From an uncultured Eubacteriaceae bacterium (lineage in GTDB: Bacteria; Bacillota; Clostridia; Eubacteriales; Eubacteriaceae), in contig CANQOZ010000003.1 of assembly GCA_947625585.1 (NCBI GenBank), forward strand, positions 1 through 40,491: a DNA stretch of 40,491 bases. The letters run 5' to 3'. This document shows positions 1 through 8,905 of the stretch, in pieces. The translations under genes and the position numbers were made by a program. Numbering within the stretch: the first letter of the stretch is position 1; every line of letters starts with the position of its first letter. The notes beneath the pieces were generated by a model. It had not been told where the DNA came from. It made no database searches and worked only from the letters and a program-made list of their open reading frames with translations.

Positions 1-746
1 CCACCGTTGTATCTTAAATCTATTACTAATCCAGTTATTCCCTCACCTAAAAGTTTGTCAAGTTGTTCTTTAAATTGGGTAGGAGTTCCTGAACCAAAAC
101 TAGAAATATAAATATAACCAATCCCATCTAGGTTCTCTCCAGATACAGTACTACTATCAATTTGAGCTCTTTTAAGTTTAAAATCGATTTCCTTTCCATC
201 CCGTTCAACCGTTATTTTGACTTCAGACCCAATTTCTCCTCTAGTTTTAGAAACAACTAAATCAAGATCTTGTCCAACAACATTTTCATCATTAATCTTA
301 ATTATTTTGTCTCCACCCTTTATACCCGCAGTAGCAGCTGGTGTGTTTTCAATGATATCGGTTATAAGTATGTTATTAGGATCTGTTCCATCAATTAAAA
401 CGCCAATACCACCAAAAGTATTAGAGTAAGAGCTAACCATTTCCTCGTATTCAGCTGTTGGATAATATTCAGCATAGTCATCTCCAATATTATCAAACAT
501 CGTTTTAATTAAAGTTTCTCCAAGAGCTCTATTATCAACTTTATTTAAACTTCTCTTGTTGATAATATTATTAAGTTGATTTAACTTAACTACTTCCTCT
601 AAAAATTCTGGAGATGAATTATAAATAACAGCTGTATTTGGAAATCTTAACCATCCTGAAGTGAACAGGTAGATTGATAAAGCATTAGTCAGAATTAATA
701 AAGTTATCCACTTTATTGGATTGCTATATTTTTTCAGTAAATTCAT
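1..746 (-). CDS. S41 family C-terminal processing peptidase (CtpA-like), 3' part cut off by window edge
   Basis: The gene reads leftward from an ATG at 744-746 and runs off the window after about 248 codons, so its C-terminal half is missing. The product starts with a short basic stretch and one hydrophobic segment (about residues 12-30), then a helical pre-domain, a PDZ domain (about residues 95-180, beginning at NTFGGIGVLIDG) and the start of the S41 catalytic domain ending in LVIDLRYNGG. The Ser-Lys catalytic residues would lie beyond the edge. By family, it should be a membrane-anchored protease acting outside the membrane on C-terminal tails of envelope proteins. No Shine-Dalgarno is visible: the ATG follows a terminator hairpin by about 16 bases. 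Family call is firm; substrate is unknown. Confidence 0.9.
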   Translation of the reverse strand, partial: MNLLKKYSNPIKWITLLILTNALSIYLFTSGWLRFPNTAVIYNSSPEFLEEVVKLNQLNNIINKRSLNKVDNRALGETLIKTMFDNIGDDYAEYYPTAEYEEMVSSYSNTFGGIGVLIDGTDPNNILITDIIENTPAATAGIKGGDKIIKINDENVVGQDLDLVVSKTRGEIGSEVKITVERDGKEIDFKLKRAQIDSSTVSGENLDGIGYIYISSFGSGTPTQFKEQLDKLLGEGITGLVIDLRYNG

Positions 747-755
747 GTTTTAGAT

Positions 756-780
756 AAAAAAATCCTAGCAAAAGCTAGGA
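756..780 (-). terminator. Intrinsic terminator after the methyltransferase gene
   Basis: Read on the minus strand, TCCTAGC-TTTT-GCTAGGA forms a perfect 7-bp stem (763-780) followed directly by seven T. It lies 6 bases beyond the stop codon of the methyltransferase gene and about 10 bases before the start codon of the S41 protease, so it separates or attenuates these two genes. Confidence 0.85.
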
Positions 781-785
781 ATTGG

Positions 786-1784
786 TTATTTTTGAGCTTC
801 AACACAAATCCAATTTGGATTATCTTCAGTATAGATTCTAATATTTTTAAAGCCAGCCTTTTCAAAACTATCTTTAAATTCTTTCTTTGTTAAAAGATTT
901 TGATTAAACTTTTGAGCAATTAGGTTTTCTTTATAAGTTAATTCTAAATCACCATAAAGTTCAGCTACGATCATACAAGTCCCATTTGGTTTTAGAACCC
1001 TTTTTATCTGTTCTAAACAATTCTGGAATCGTGGCCAAAAATAATAAGATTCAATGGAAACAACAAGGTCGAAAAAGTCATCACCATAAGGTAAATTTTC
1101 AACACTTCCTTTTGTTACTCTAACTTTATCTTCAGTAACCCCTTTTTGATTAAATTCAATTGTTTTTTGAATTGCTAAATCTGAGACATCTATTCCATAG
1201 ATTGTAGCTTTTGGATATCGTTCATGGAGGTTTTTAATGGCTGCTCCACCACCACAACCAATATCTAAAATGGTACTTGGTTTAATGTTTTCATCTTTTA
1301 AGAAGGTCAAGGCCCAATCAGTCAGTCCTTTATGTGAATTATTCATCCTACTAAGCATTTCATCTCCAGCTTGTCCTGTTGGATTAGATGGATTACCTGT
1401 TAGAACTTGACTTAATTGTTCATCAGAAATTTGTTGATTTCTAAACTCTTTCCCCAGTTTGTCGGATATAAAAGCAACTCGTTCCTTTTCTTCATCCGTT
1501 AATTCTTCATTTTCATTTGGAAGGAATTGACTGACTTGAGCTACAGCATCCTGAATATTTTCTTTCGTAATATTATTACCATTTTTTGACGGCTTTACTT
1601 GTTCGACTTCTTCAGCTGGTACTATTTTAATACTGTCTAGTTGAGCTTTTAAGGAATTACGAACATTTCCAATGTATTCTTCATGAAGAGCCTTTCTTTC
1701 CTGCTGTTCTTCCTCTGTTAATCCTTCTTCCTTTTTCTTTTTAGCTAGTTCATTAATTCTATCTAGCTTGTCTTTTGTGATCAT
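786..1784 (-). CDS. DUF896 (UPF0291/YnzC-like) domain fused to a class I SAM-dependent methyltransferase
   Basis: A 332-aa protein with two recognisable parts. Residues 1-60 (starting MITKDKLDRINELAKKKKEE, with LTEEEQQERKALHEEYI) match the small helical DUF896/YnzC family, normally a stand-alone protein of about 60-80 residues. Residues about 60-130 are an acidic, Gln-rich helical linker I do not recognise. Residues about 135-332 form a class I methyltransferase: motif I ILDIGCGGG, acidic loop GIDVSD, then FFDLVVSIES and VLKPNGTCMI. The join is in one continuous frame with no plausible internal start near the methyltransferase. An AAGGAA ribosome-binding site lies in the end of the preceding gene (4-base separation), so the two are probably translated together. 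The methylated substrate is unknown. Domain calls are firm; the function of the fusion is not. Confidence 0.85.
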   Translation of the reverse strand: MITKDKLDRINELAKKKKEEGLTEEEQQERKALHEEYIGNVRNSLKAQLDSIKIVPAEEVEQVKPSKNGNNITKENIQDAVAQVSQFLPNENEELTDEEKERVAFISDKLGKEFRNQQISDEQLSQVLTGNPSNPTGQAGDEMLSRMNNSHKGLTDWALTFLKDENIKPSTILDIGCGGGAAIKNLHERYPKATIYGIDVSDLAIQKTIEFNQKGVTEDKVRVTKGSVENLPYGDDFFDLVVSIESYYFWPRFQNCLEQIKRVLKPNGTCMIVAELYGDLELTYKENLIAQKFNQNLLTKKEFKDSFEKAGFKNIRIYTEDNPNWICVEAQK

Positions 1785-1787
1785 TTT

Positions 1788-3056
1788 TTATTCCTTATAC
1801 AATAAATTGTTATCTTTTAACCTTTGTAGACCAAGTAATAAACCTAACTTACCATGTGGATAAGTTATTCCACCTTGATAATAAACAATATAGGGTTCCC
1901 TTATTGGAGCATCTGCACTTAACTCTATTGAACTTCCTGCAATAAACGAACCAGCTGCCATAATAACTTGGTCTTGATATCCTGGCATATCCCATGGCTC
2001 CGGAGTTACAAAAGAATCAACTGGAGCTGCTTCTTGAATAGCTCTACAAAAAACTTTAACCTTTTCAGGATCTAAAAGTTTTATACTTTGAATAATATCA
2101 CTTCGGTTATCATTTGGTTCAGGACATACTTCATAACCAAGCTTTTCAAAAGCTTTAGAAGTTAAAATAGCAGATTTCAAAGCATTAACAGTTACAACTG
2201 GAGCTTGAAACAATCCCTGTAATACTGTTTTTGCCCATGTCATTGTAGCACCAGTTTCACCTGCTACACCTGGCGCAGCTAATCTAGCAGCACTATTTTC
2301 TACTAAATCTTTTCTACCACTGACATAACCTCCTGTTGGAGCTAAACCACCACCTGGATTCTTAATTAGAGAGCCAGCTATTAAATCTACTCCTATATCA
2401 GACGGTTCTTTAATATCCAAGAATTCTCCATAACAATTATCCATAAAGATAATAACATTCGGATATTTTTCTTTAATTTTATTGATAATTTCTTTTAAAT
2501 AATCTAAATTAAAAGCTTTTCGCCAACTATAACCAGTTGATCGTTGTATATAGATCAATTTCGTTTTATCAGAAATGGTTTTTAAAACTTTATCTATATC
2601 AATTAAATTATCTTTTAATGGTATTTCTTTATAAGAAACCTTTAAATCAGCTAAAGTACCTGTTCCAGTCAATTTTTCACTATTAATAAAGGTTTTAACC
2701 GTTTCATATGGAGGTCCAGAGATTGAAATTATTTCATCTCCGGGAAAAAGATTTCCATATAAGGCACAAGCAATTGCATGAGTTCCTGAAGAAATGTGTG
2801 GTCGAACTAGTGATTTATCAGTTCGAAATATTTTAGAGAAAATCTCTTCTATTATTTCTCTACCTTGATCGCCATATCCATAGCCTGTCGCTGGAAGGAA
2901 ATGTCGTTCGGATAAACCACACTCCTGCATTGCTTTAATCACTCGGAATTGGTTTTCTTCCGCTAATTTATCAAGTTTTTTAAAATTCTCTGCTACTTCT
3001 AATTCTGAATTAGTAACTAATGTTTTTATATCTTGGTCAATATCAAAGTTGTTCAA
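1788..3056 (-). CDS. PLP-dependent 'aluminium resistance' / methionine gamma-lyase-like protein (YnbB family)
   Basis: A 422-aa protein of the Cys/Met-metabolism type of fold-I PLP enzymes, in the branch annotated as aluminium resistance protein (B. subtilis YnbB, Pfam Met_gamma_lyase). Visible marks are the N-terminal ATGYGYGDQGRE, the cofactor-binding SSGTHAIACALYG, the DNCYGEF segment with the aspartate that contacts the pyridine ring, and the probable Schiff-base lysine in SLIKNPGGGLAPTGGY. It is usual family length. The start is TTG at 3054-3056 with a weak AAGAG upstream, only 11 bases past the U-tract of a terminator. In many Clostridia this gene sits close to miaA and hfq, which agrees with its place here. 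Its real substrate is not settled for the family. Confidence 0.88.
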   Translation of the reverse strand: MNNFDIDQDIKTLVTNSELEVAENFKKLDKLAEENQFRVIKAMQECGLSERHFLPATGYGYGDQGREIIEEIFSKIFRTDKSLVRPHISSGTHAIACALYGNLFPGDEIISISGPPYETVKTFINSEKLTGTGTLADLKVSYKEIPLKDNLIDIDKVLKTISDKTKLIYIQRSTGYSWRKAFNLDYLKEIINKIKEKYPNVIIFMDNCYGEFLDIKEPSDIGVDLIAGSLIKNPGGGLAPTGGYVSGRKDLVENSAARLAAPGVAGETGATMTWAKTVLQGLFQAPVVTVNALKSAILTSKAFEKLGYEVCPEPNDNRSDIIQSIKLLDPEKVKVFCRAIQEAAPVDSFVTPEPWDMPGYQDQVIMAAGSFIAGSSIELSADAPIREPYIVYYQGGITYPHGKLGLLLGLQRLKDNNLLYKE

Positions 3057-3067
3057 ATTTTTCTCTT

Positions 3068-3090
3068 AAAAAAATCCCTTAACAGGGATT
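3068..3090 (-). terminator. Intrinsic terminator after msrA
   Basis: On the minus strand AATCCC-TGTTAA-GGGATT (3073-3090) is followed by a run of T. It ends only 11 bases before the TTG start of the PLP enzyme gene, so it may act as a partial terminator inside a longer transcript. Confidence 0.8.
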
Positions 3091-3096
3091 AAATTA

Positions 3097-3615
3097 TTAT
3101 TTCATCTTTTTATCAAGGTAACTACCCTCTTGAGTTTGAGGTATTGGAATATGACAATAACCATAAGGATTCTTTAAAAGATAATCCTGATGATATTCTT
3201 CTGCTGGATAGAAATTAGCTAATGGTAAAACTTCAACTTGAACTTTTCTACCACTTCTATCAACAATTTGTTTTAGTACATCTAAAATAATAGGAACTTC
3301 TCTTTGACTCGTGTAATAAATTCCTGTACGGTATTGAGTTCCAACATCATTACCCTGACGATTCAAACTAAACGGATCAATAATCTTAAAGAAATGGTCT
3401 AATAATTCTTTTAAAGAAATCACATCCGAATTAAACGTAACTTCAACAGCTTCAGCTGCATTTGTGATACCGGTGCAAACTTGTTCATAAGAAGGATTTG
3501 GGTTTTTACTGTTTGCATATCCGACTACTGTATTTTCAACGCCTTTAATAGCTTGGAAATACCTTTCAACACCCCAAAAGCATCCCCCTGCAAAGACAAT
3601 TTTTTCTAAACTCAT
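3097..3615 (-). CDS. msrA: Peptide-methionine (S)-S-oxide reductase MsrA
   Basis: A 172-aa cytosolic repair enzyme that reduces the S-epimer of methionine sulfoxide in proteins using thioredoxin. The catalytic motif GCFWG follows the start (MSLEKIVFAGGCFWGVERYF), and the family segments GYAN, YEQVCTGITNAAEAVEV, DPFSLNRQGNDVGTQYRTGI and AEEYHQDYL are all present. There is no MsrB domain and no second recycling cysteine motif of the fused type. It lies between miaA and the PLP enzyme, where many clostridial genomes carry hfq. The 46-base gap to miaA and the terminator just downstream suggest it ends the miaB-mutS-mutL-miaA transcript. Confidence 0.96.
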   Translation of the reverse strand: MSLEKIVFAGGCFWGVERYFQAIKGVENTVVGYANSKNPNPSYEQVCTGITNAAEAVEVTFNSDVISLKELLDHFFKIIDPFSLNRQGNDVGTQYRTGIYYTSQREVPIILDVLKQIVDRSGRKVQVEVLPLANFYPAEEYHQDYLLKNPYGYCHIPIPQTQEGSYLDKKMK

Positions 3616-3661
3616 TTTACTAACCTCATTTCAATACTTTATTTACCCAGTAAATTACTAT

Positions 3662-4567
3662 TTAGTTGCTAAATTTTTGAATTCTTGAGTCTTTTCGAAA
3701 CCAAGTTAGCTGTCTTTTTGCAAAATGTCGTGTATTACGTTTCAAAATTCGAATAGCTTCGTCTTTATCTATTTTCCCATCAAAATAGTCAAAAAATTCT
3801 TTATAACCAATGGCCTGCATACTTGGTAAGGATCGATCGTACTTTTGGTCAAGTTTTTTTACTTCATCTATTAGACCTAAATCAATCATTTTATCAACAC
3901 GCTGATCTATTCTGTCATAGAGAATCTCTCTAGGATAATCAGGCATTAAAATAATAGGATTGTAATCTAATTCTTTAGATTTCCCTTCTCTATCGAAATC
4001 GGACTTCTTTCTTCCTGTTACTTTAAAAATTTCTAAAGCTCGTATGACTCGTTTAACATTATTTGGATGGATAATTTTAGCACTTTCCGGATCAACTTTT
4101 AATAACTCTTTATAAAGTTCAGCTTTACCTGATTGAGTTTTACTGATCTCTTCTAATTCCTTTCGGATTTGTTCATCTGTATTCTCTTTATCTAGTGAAT
4201 ATGGAAGTGTTAAAGCATTAATATACAAACCTGTTCCACCACAGATAATTGGAACTTTATCATTTTCTAAAAAGCTACTTATTATTTTTGAACTATCCTG
4301 ATAATAGTCTGCCACAGAATAAGGTTCATCTGGACTTAGAAAGTCGATCATATGATGTTTAACAAGCTTTTGTTCCTCAATTGTAGGTTTAGCAGTTCCA
4401 ATATCCATTTCTTTGTAAATAGCCATTGAATCTGCTGAAATGATCTCAGTATCTAAGTCTTGAGCTAGTTTTATTGCTAAATCAGTTTTACCACTAGCAG
4501 TTGGACCAACTATAAATGGAATATTTGGTTTATCAGACGACACGTTTAAATAATTTCTCAAGTTCAT
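3662..4567 (-). CDS. miaA: tRNA dimethylallyltransferase MiaA
   Basis: Transfers a dimethylallyl group to N6 of A37 in tRNAs that read UNN codons. MiaB, encoded at the head of the same cluster, then thiomethylates that base. The P-loop GPTASGKT is followed by DTEIISADSMAIYKEMDIGTAKP-type sequence, the DYYQDS segment, CGGTGLYINAL, and the C-terminal RNTRHFAKRQLTWFRKD tRNA-binding region. I chose the ATG at 4565-4567 (MNLRNYLN, 301 aa) because AAAGG lies just upstream. The upstream ATG at 4600 would add 11 residues and a longer overlap with mutL. Even so, miaA overlaps the end of mutL by 35 bases, which implies translational coupling. Confidence 0.95.
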   Translation of the reverse strand: MNLRNYLNVSSDKPNIPFIVGPTASGKTDLAIKLAQDLDTEIISADSMAIYKEMDIGTAKPTIEEQKLVKHHMIDFLSPDEPYSVADYYQDSSKIISSFLENDKVPIICGGTGLYINALTLPYSLDKENTDEQIRKELEEISKTQSGKAELYKELLKVDPESAKIIHPNNVKRVIRALEIFKVTGRKKSDFDREGKSKELDYNPIILMPDYPREILYDRIDQRVDKMIDLGLIDEVKKLDQKYDRSLPSMQAIGYKEFFDYFDGKIDKDEAIRILKRNTRHFAKRQLTWFRKDSRIQKFSN

Positions 4568-6314
4568 ATTTTGACCTTTGTTGAATAACTGGTCTACCAT
4601 GTGGACAAGTATAAGGGTTTTCTAATTTATCTAGGTTTCTTAAAAGTTCTTTAATTTCTTCCAATTCTAAAACATTTCCACCCTTTACTGCAGCCTTACA
4701 GGACATTGAAATTACCTTTTCTAATCCATATTCAGGCTTTTCTAAACTTTGTTTACTGTAATAATTTAGTAACGGAATAATCAAATCCACTGGTTGCTGA
4801 ATATTTAAAATAACCGGTACTGATTTAACCGTTATTCCATTATTATCTATTTCAGTTATAAAACCAAACTTATCCAACTTTTCTTTATAATTTAAATAAT
4901 CCTCTAATTCCTTCTTAGTTAGTTCAACTGACTGTGGAAGAATTATTTGTGAGTCAAAAGTTTCTTTACCCTTAAAATGTTTAGAATAAGCTTCATAAAG
5001 AGTAGCTTCATGAGCTGCATGTTGATCAATAATAAAGACTACATCATCATCTTCAACAAGAATATAGGTATTAAAGAGAACACCAATAATATTACAGTTT
5101 GAAAACCTTGGTCTATGATAGTTAGTTTCAATTACCTTTACATTTGTATTTTCACTAACATTATTATTTATAAATTCTTCTTGAACCGGTTGTTTGGCTG
5201 GACTATCCTGATGGAATTGAGGTGATAAATCGAAATTCTCCTGAGTTGCTGAATAAAATTCATCATTTTTAACAACTTCAACCTCATCAATTTCAGTCTT
5301 ATTAACTTCAATAAACTTTGGGACAAGATCAAGATTCTCTAAAACTTCCCTAATACATTGTCTAAACAATAAAGTCACTAAAGTTTTATTTAAAATATTA
5401 ATTTCTGTTTTTTGTGGATGAACATTTACATCTAGCATATAAGAAGGAAGTTCAACGAATATAATTCCACTTGGATATTGGTGCTTCATTAACTTACCTT
5501 CCCATTCCTCTTCGTAAGCTCTTGAGAGAATAGGACTCTTTACATAACGATTATTAATGAAAAATATTTGATTATCTCTATAGCTTCGTCTAGCATCAAG
5601 ATCCCCTATAAGACCATAAATTTTCATTGGAGCATTTTCAGTTTCAAATGTATAAAGGTGTTTTGAAAATTGTGGTCCAAAAATAATATAAGCAGTATCT
5701 TTTAGAGAACCATTTCCATAAGTTGTAAAGATCTCCTTGTCATTATTATGATAAGAGAATGAAATCTCAGGATGAGATAATGCTAGTTTTTCAACAATAT
5801 CCCTTATATATTGTTCTTCACGTTTATCACTTTTTAGAAATTTATATCTAGCTGGAACTGATTCAAATAAGTCAGTGACAACTATTTCTGTACCTGTTTC
5901 AAATGGAATGACTGTCTGGTTTATTATTTCGTTATTTTCTATAAAAGACTGCGAACCTAAATCTTCTTCTTTATTTTTAGTTGTTATTTTAACTTTGGCA
6001 ACAGAAGCTATTGAAGAAAGAGCTTCGCCTCTAAAACCCATTGTTTCTAAACTTTCTAAGTCATCTAGAAAACTTAGTTTTGAAGTAGCATGACGTTTAA
6101 AAGCTAATGGAATTTCATTATAAGCAATACCTTCACCGTTATCGCTTACAAGTATTTCCTTCTTACCACCATTTTTAATTGAAACATTTATTTTATTAGC
6201 TCCAGCATCAATTGAATTCTCAACTAATTCTTTTACGATTGAAGATGGTTGAACTATAACTTCCCCAGCTGCGATTTGATTAATTACTTCCTGGTTAAGT
6301 GTTTTAATTTTCAT
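4533..6314 (-). CDS. mutL: DNA mismatch repair protein MutL (endonuclease-type)
   Basis: A 593-aa MutL. The N-terminal GHKL ATPase shows the NSIDAGA, DNGEGI and GFRGEALSSIASVA motifs. A flexible, poorly conserved middle (about residues 340-400) links to a C-terminal dimerisation domain. That domain carries the endonuclease motif DQHAAHEATLYE together with SCKAAVKGG and CPHGRP, so this MutL should nick DNA like most bacteria without MutH. The start codon overlaps the end of mutS by 11 bases. It acts with MutS on replication errors and is placed between mutS and miaA as in many Firmicutes. Confidence 0.97.
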   Translation of the reverse strand: MKIKTLNQEVINQIAAGEVIVQPSSIVKELVENSIDAGANKINVSIKNGGKKEILVSDNGEGIAYNEIPLAFKRHATSKLSFLDDLESLETMGFRGEALSSIASVAKVKITTKNKEEDLGSQSFIENNEIINQTVIPFETGTEIVVTDLFESVPARYKFLKSDKREEQYIRDIVEKLALSHPEISFSYHNNDKEIFTTYGNGSLKDTAYIIFGPQFSKHLYTFETENAPMKIYGLIGDLDARRSYRDNQIFFINNRYVKSPILSRAYEEEWEGKLMKHQYPSGIIFVELPSYMLDVNVHPQKTEINILNKTLVTLLFRQCIREVLENLDLVPKFIEVNKTEIDEVEVVKNDEFYSATQENFDLSPQFHQDSPAKQPVQEEFINNNVSENTNVKVIETNYHRPRFSNCNIIGVLFNTYILVEDDDVVFIIDQHAAHEATLYEAYSKHFKGKETFDSQIILPQSVELTKKELEDYLNYKEKLDKFGFITEIDNNGITVKSVPVILNIQQPVDLIIPLLNYYSKQSLEKPEYGLEKVISMSCKAAVKGGNVLELEEIKELLRNLDKLENPYTCPHGRPVIQQRSKYELEKLFKRVV

Positions 6315-8904
6315 TGCTTATTGCTTTTAATTCATAAAGTAGTGAATGAGCCTCCCTTGGAGTTAGGTTGTCCGGATCAATAGATTTTAATCTTTCTTCT
6401 AATTCACTTGGTTGAGGTTGATAATTAAAGATACTAACCTGATCGGCATTGAAGTTTTGTTGAACAGAACCCGGCGTGTTTAAGTTATTTTCTTCTAACT
6501 TAGCAAGAATTTTATTGGCTCTATTTAAAACTCTCTTTGGAAATCCCGCAAGTTTAGCGACTTCAACGCCATAACTTTGGTCTGCTTTACCTTTTTGAAT
6601 TTTCCGCAAAAAAACCACACCATCTTTAGTCTCTTTAGCTCTTATGTTGTAATTAACAAAACCATTTGTAGCTTCTAACTCGGTTAACTCATGATAATGA
6701 GTTGCAAAAAGTGTTTTTATATTCCTTTTTAAAAGATCTTCACAAACTGCCCAAGCTATAGATATCCCATCAAAGGTAGATGTCCCACGTCCAACTTCAT
6801 CTAAAATAACTAAACTCTTTTCAGTAGCATTTTTTAAAATATTACTAACTTCACTCATTTCAACCATAAAGGTACTTTGACCAGTAGCTATGTCATCAGA
6901 TGCACCAACTCTAGTAAAAATCCTATCGACGATTCCAATTTCAGCTTTATCAGCTGGAACAAATGATCCAATTTGTGCCATTAATACTATTAACGCACTT
7001 TGACGAATATAGGTTGATTTTCCTGCCATATTAGGTCCGGTGATTAATATTAATTTTTCATCATCTGAAAAGTTAGTATTGTTGGATATAAAATAGTTCC
7101 GTCCAATAAAATCTTCTATTACAGGATGTCTACCATTTTCAATTTTAATTCCGTATCCATCTGTGATCTCTGGACGGACATAATGGTTTATTCTAGCAAT
7201 TTCAGAAAATGACTGAAAAACATCTAGTTTTGAACAAATTTTTGCAACGTCTTGAATTCGCTTGATTTGTTCTTTTACCTTTTCAATAATTTCGTTGTAT
7301 AATTTGGCTTCAAGTTTATCCATATTCTCCTGAGCATCATTTATTTTCTCCTCTAACTTTTTAAGTTCAGGAGTAAAATAACGCTCGGCATTAACTAAAG
7401 TTTGTTTTCTAATATACCGATCTGGAACAAGATCCTTTTTACCATTCGGGACTTCAATAAAATAGCCAAATACTTTATTATATTTAACTTTCAAATTCGG
7501 AATACCAGTAGCTTCCTTTTCATTCGTTTCGATCTTATCTAACCATTCTTTCCCATTTTCTGTTGCGGCACGAAACGAATCAAATTGAGCATTGTAACCT
7601 CTTTTGATTTTTATAGTCTTACCAAAAGGTTTTGATTCAAAATCATCATTGATACTTTGTTCTAAAAGATCATAAATATCAACTAATCTATCCTGATCTT
7701 TAAAATCTTCTTTAATTTTAATTAAATCCGAATTTTGGATTAAATCTGTTAACTTAGAGAAAGAATCTATTGACTGTTTAAGTGAGATAAAGTCAGCAGG
7801 TACAACTGTTCCATAATTTATTTTTGAACAAATTCGTTCTAAATCATAAATGTTAGATAAGTGTTTTGAGATCTCATCTGAAAGTTCTTTATTACTAAAA
7901 AGTTCCTCTGTTCTATCAAGCCTATTATTAATTTCGTCTTTATCAAGTAGAGGAGCTTCTAATAGTGATGTTAACAAACGACTCCCGGCAGCAGTTTTTG
8001 TTTTATCTAAAATACTTAATAGACTTCCCTTCTTCTCCCCACTACGAATTGTTCTTGTTAATTCAAGATTTCTAATTGTTGAACTATCTAAACTCATAAC
8101 ATCATTTGTTTCATTTATAGTTAACGAGTTTAAATGTTTAATGTCCTGTTTTTGAGTTTCATCGATATAATTTAGGAGAGCACCAGCAGCCCGTTGTGAA
8201 CTAAACTTATTTTGTAATCCTAAACTTTCAACGGAAAAAACGTTGAACTGTTTACAGAGTCGATCTTGAGCTTTCTTTAATTCAAAATACTTGGTAGCAA
8301 CAGGTTGTGAAAAGAAGCTAAAACGTTTCTTTAATTCATCTAAAACAAAGGTATCTTCAAAAAAGTTAGGATGAATTAAAATTTCAGAAGGATTAAAACG
8401 ACTCAATTGAGTCATCAAAAACTCCAGAGGATCATTTCCATTGTATTCTGTAACTGAAAAGTCTCCAGTTGATAAATCTAAAAATGCACAACCTATATTC
8501 TTACGTTTATCACCATATAGAGACATTAAAAAGTTATTCGCTTGAGGATCTAGAAAATTATTATCAACCATAGTCCCAGGTGAGACTACCCTAACAACAT
8601 CACGTTTAACTAATCCTTTTACTAAATTTGGATCTTCTAGCTGTTCACAAATTGCTACTTTATATCCCTTTTCAATTAGCTTAGCGATGTAACTTTCTGC
8701 AGAATGATAAGGAACTCCACACATTGGAGCTTTTTCATCAAGTCCGCAGTTTTTTCCAGTTAAAGTAAGTTCAAGTTCTTTTGATGCTAAGATTGCATCA
8801 TCAAAGAACATTTCATAAAAATCACCTGCTCGAAAAAACATAATGGCATCTTGAACCTTATCATGAATTTCAAGATATTGTAGCATCATGGGTGTTAATC
8901 CCAT
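6304..8904 (-). CDS. mutS: DNA mismatch recognition protein MutS
   Basis: An 866-aa MutS1. The mismatch-reading motif appears as GDFYEMF near residue 30, within MFFRAGDFYEMFFDD, followed by the VKGLVKRDVVRVVSPGT connector start. The lever and clamp regions are helical, and the C-terminal ABC-type ATPase has ITGPNMAGKSTYIRQ (Walker A), STFMVEMSE, LVILDEVGRGTSTFDG (Walker B and signature) and LFATHYHEL. Length is normal for the family. A GGAGGAATAAA ribosome-binding site spans the stop codon of miaB two bases upstream, so miaB, mutS and mutL form one coupled unit. Confidence 0.98.
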   Translation of the reverse strand: MGLTPMMLQYLEIHDKVQDAIMFFRAGDFYEMFFDDAILASKELELTLTGKNCGLDEKAPMCGVPYHSAESYIAKLIEKGYKVAICEQLEDPNLVKGLVKRDVVRVVSPGTMVDNNFLDPQANNFLMSLYGDKRKNIGCAFLDLSTGDFSVTEYNGNDPLEFLMTQLSRFNPSEILIHPNFFEDTFVLDELKKRFSFFSQPVATKYFELKKAQDRLCKQFNVFSVESLGLQNKFSSQRAAGALLNYIDETQKQDIKHLNSLTINETNDVMSLDSSTIRNLELTRTIRSGEKKGSLLSILDKTKTAAGSRLLTSLLEAPLLDKDEINNRLDRTEELFSNKELSDEISKHLSNIYDLERICSKINYGTVVPADFISLKQSIDSFSKLTDLIQNSDLIKIKEDFKDQDRLVDIYDLLEQSINDDFESKPFGKTIKIKRGYNAQFDSFRAATENGKEWLDKIETNEKEATGIPNLKVKYNKVFGYFIEVPNGKKDLVPDRYIRKQTLVNAERYFTPELKKLEEKINDAQENMDKLEAKLYNEIIEKVKEQIKRIQDVAKICSKLDVFQSFSEIARINHYVRPEITDGYGIKIENGRHPVIEDFIGRNYFISNNTNFSDDEKLILITGPNMAGKSTYIRQSALIVLMAQIGSFVPADKAEIGIVDRIFTRVGASDDIATGQSTFMVEMSEVSNILKNATEKSLVILDEVGRGTSTFDGISIAWAVCEDLLKRNIKTLFATHYHELTELEATNGFVNYNIRAKETKDGVVFLRKIQKGKADQSYGVEVAKLAGFPKRVLNRANKILAKLEENNLNTPGSVQQNFNADQVSIFNYQPQPSELEERLKSIDPDNLTPREAHSLLYELKAISNEN

Positions 8905-8905
8905 T

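Noticed and set aside
4568..4600. Longer MiaA start at 4600
   Set aside because: The ATG at 4567 has AAAGG upstream, gives a normal length and reduces the overlap with mutL.
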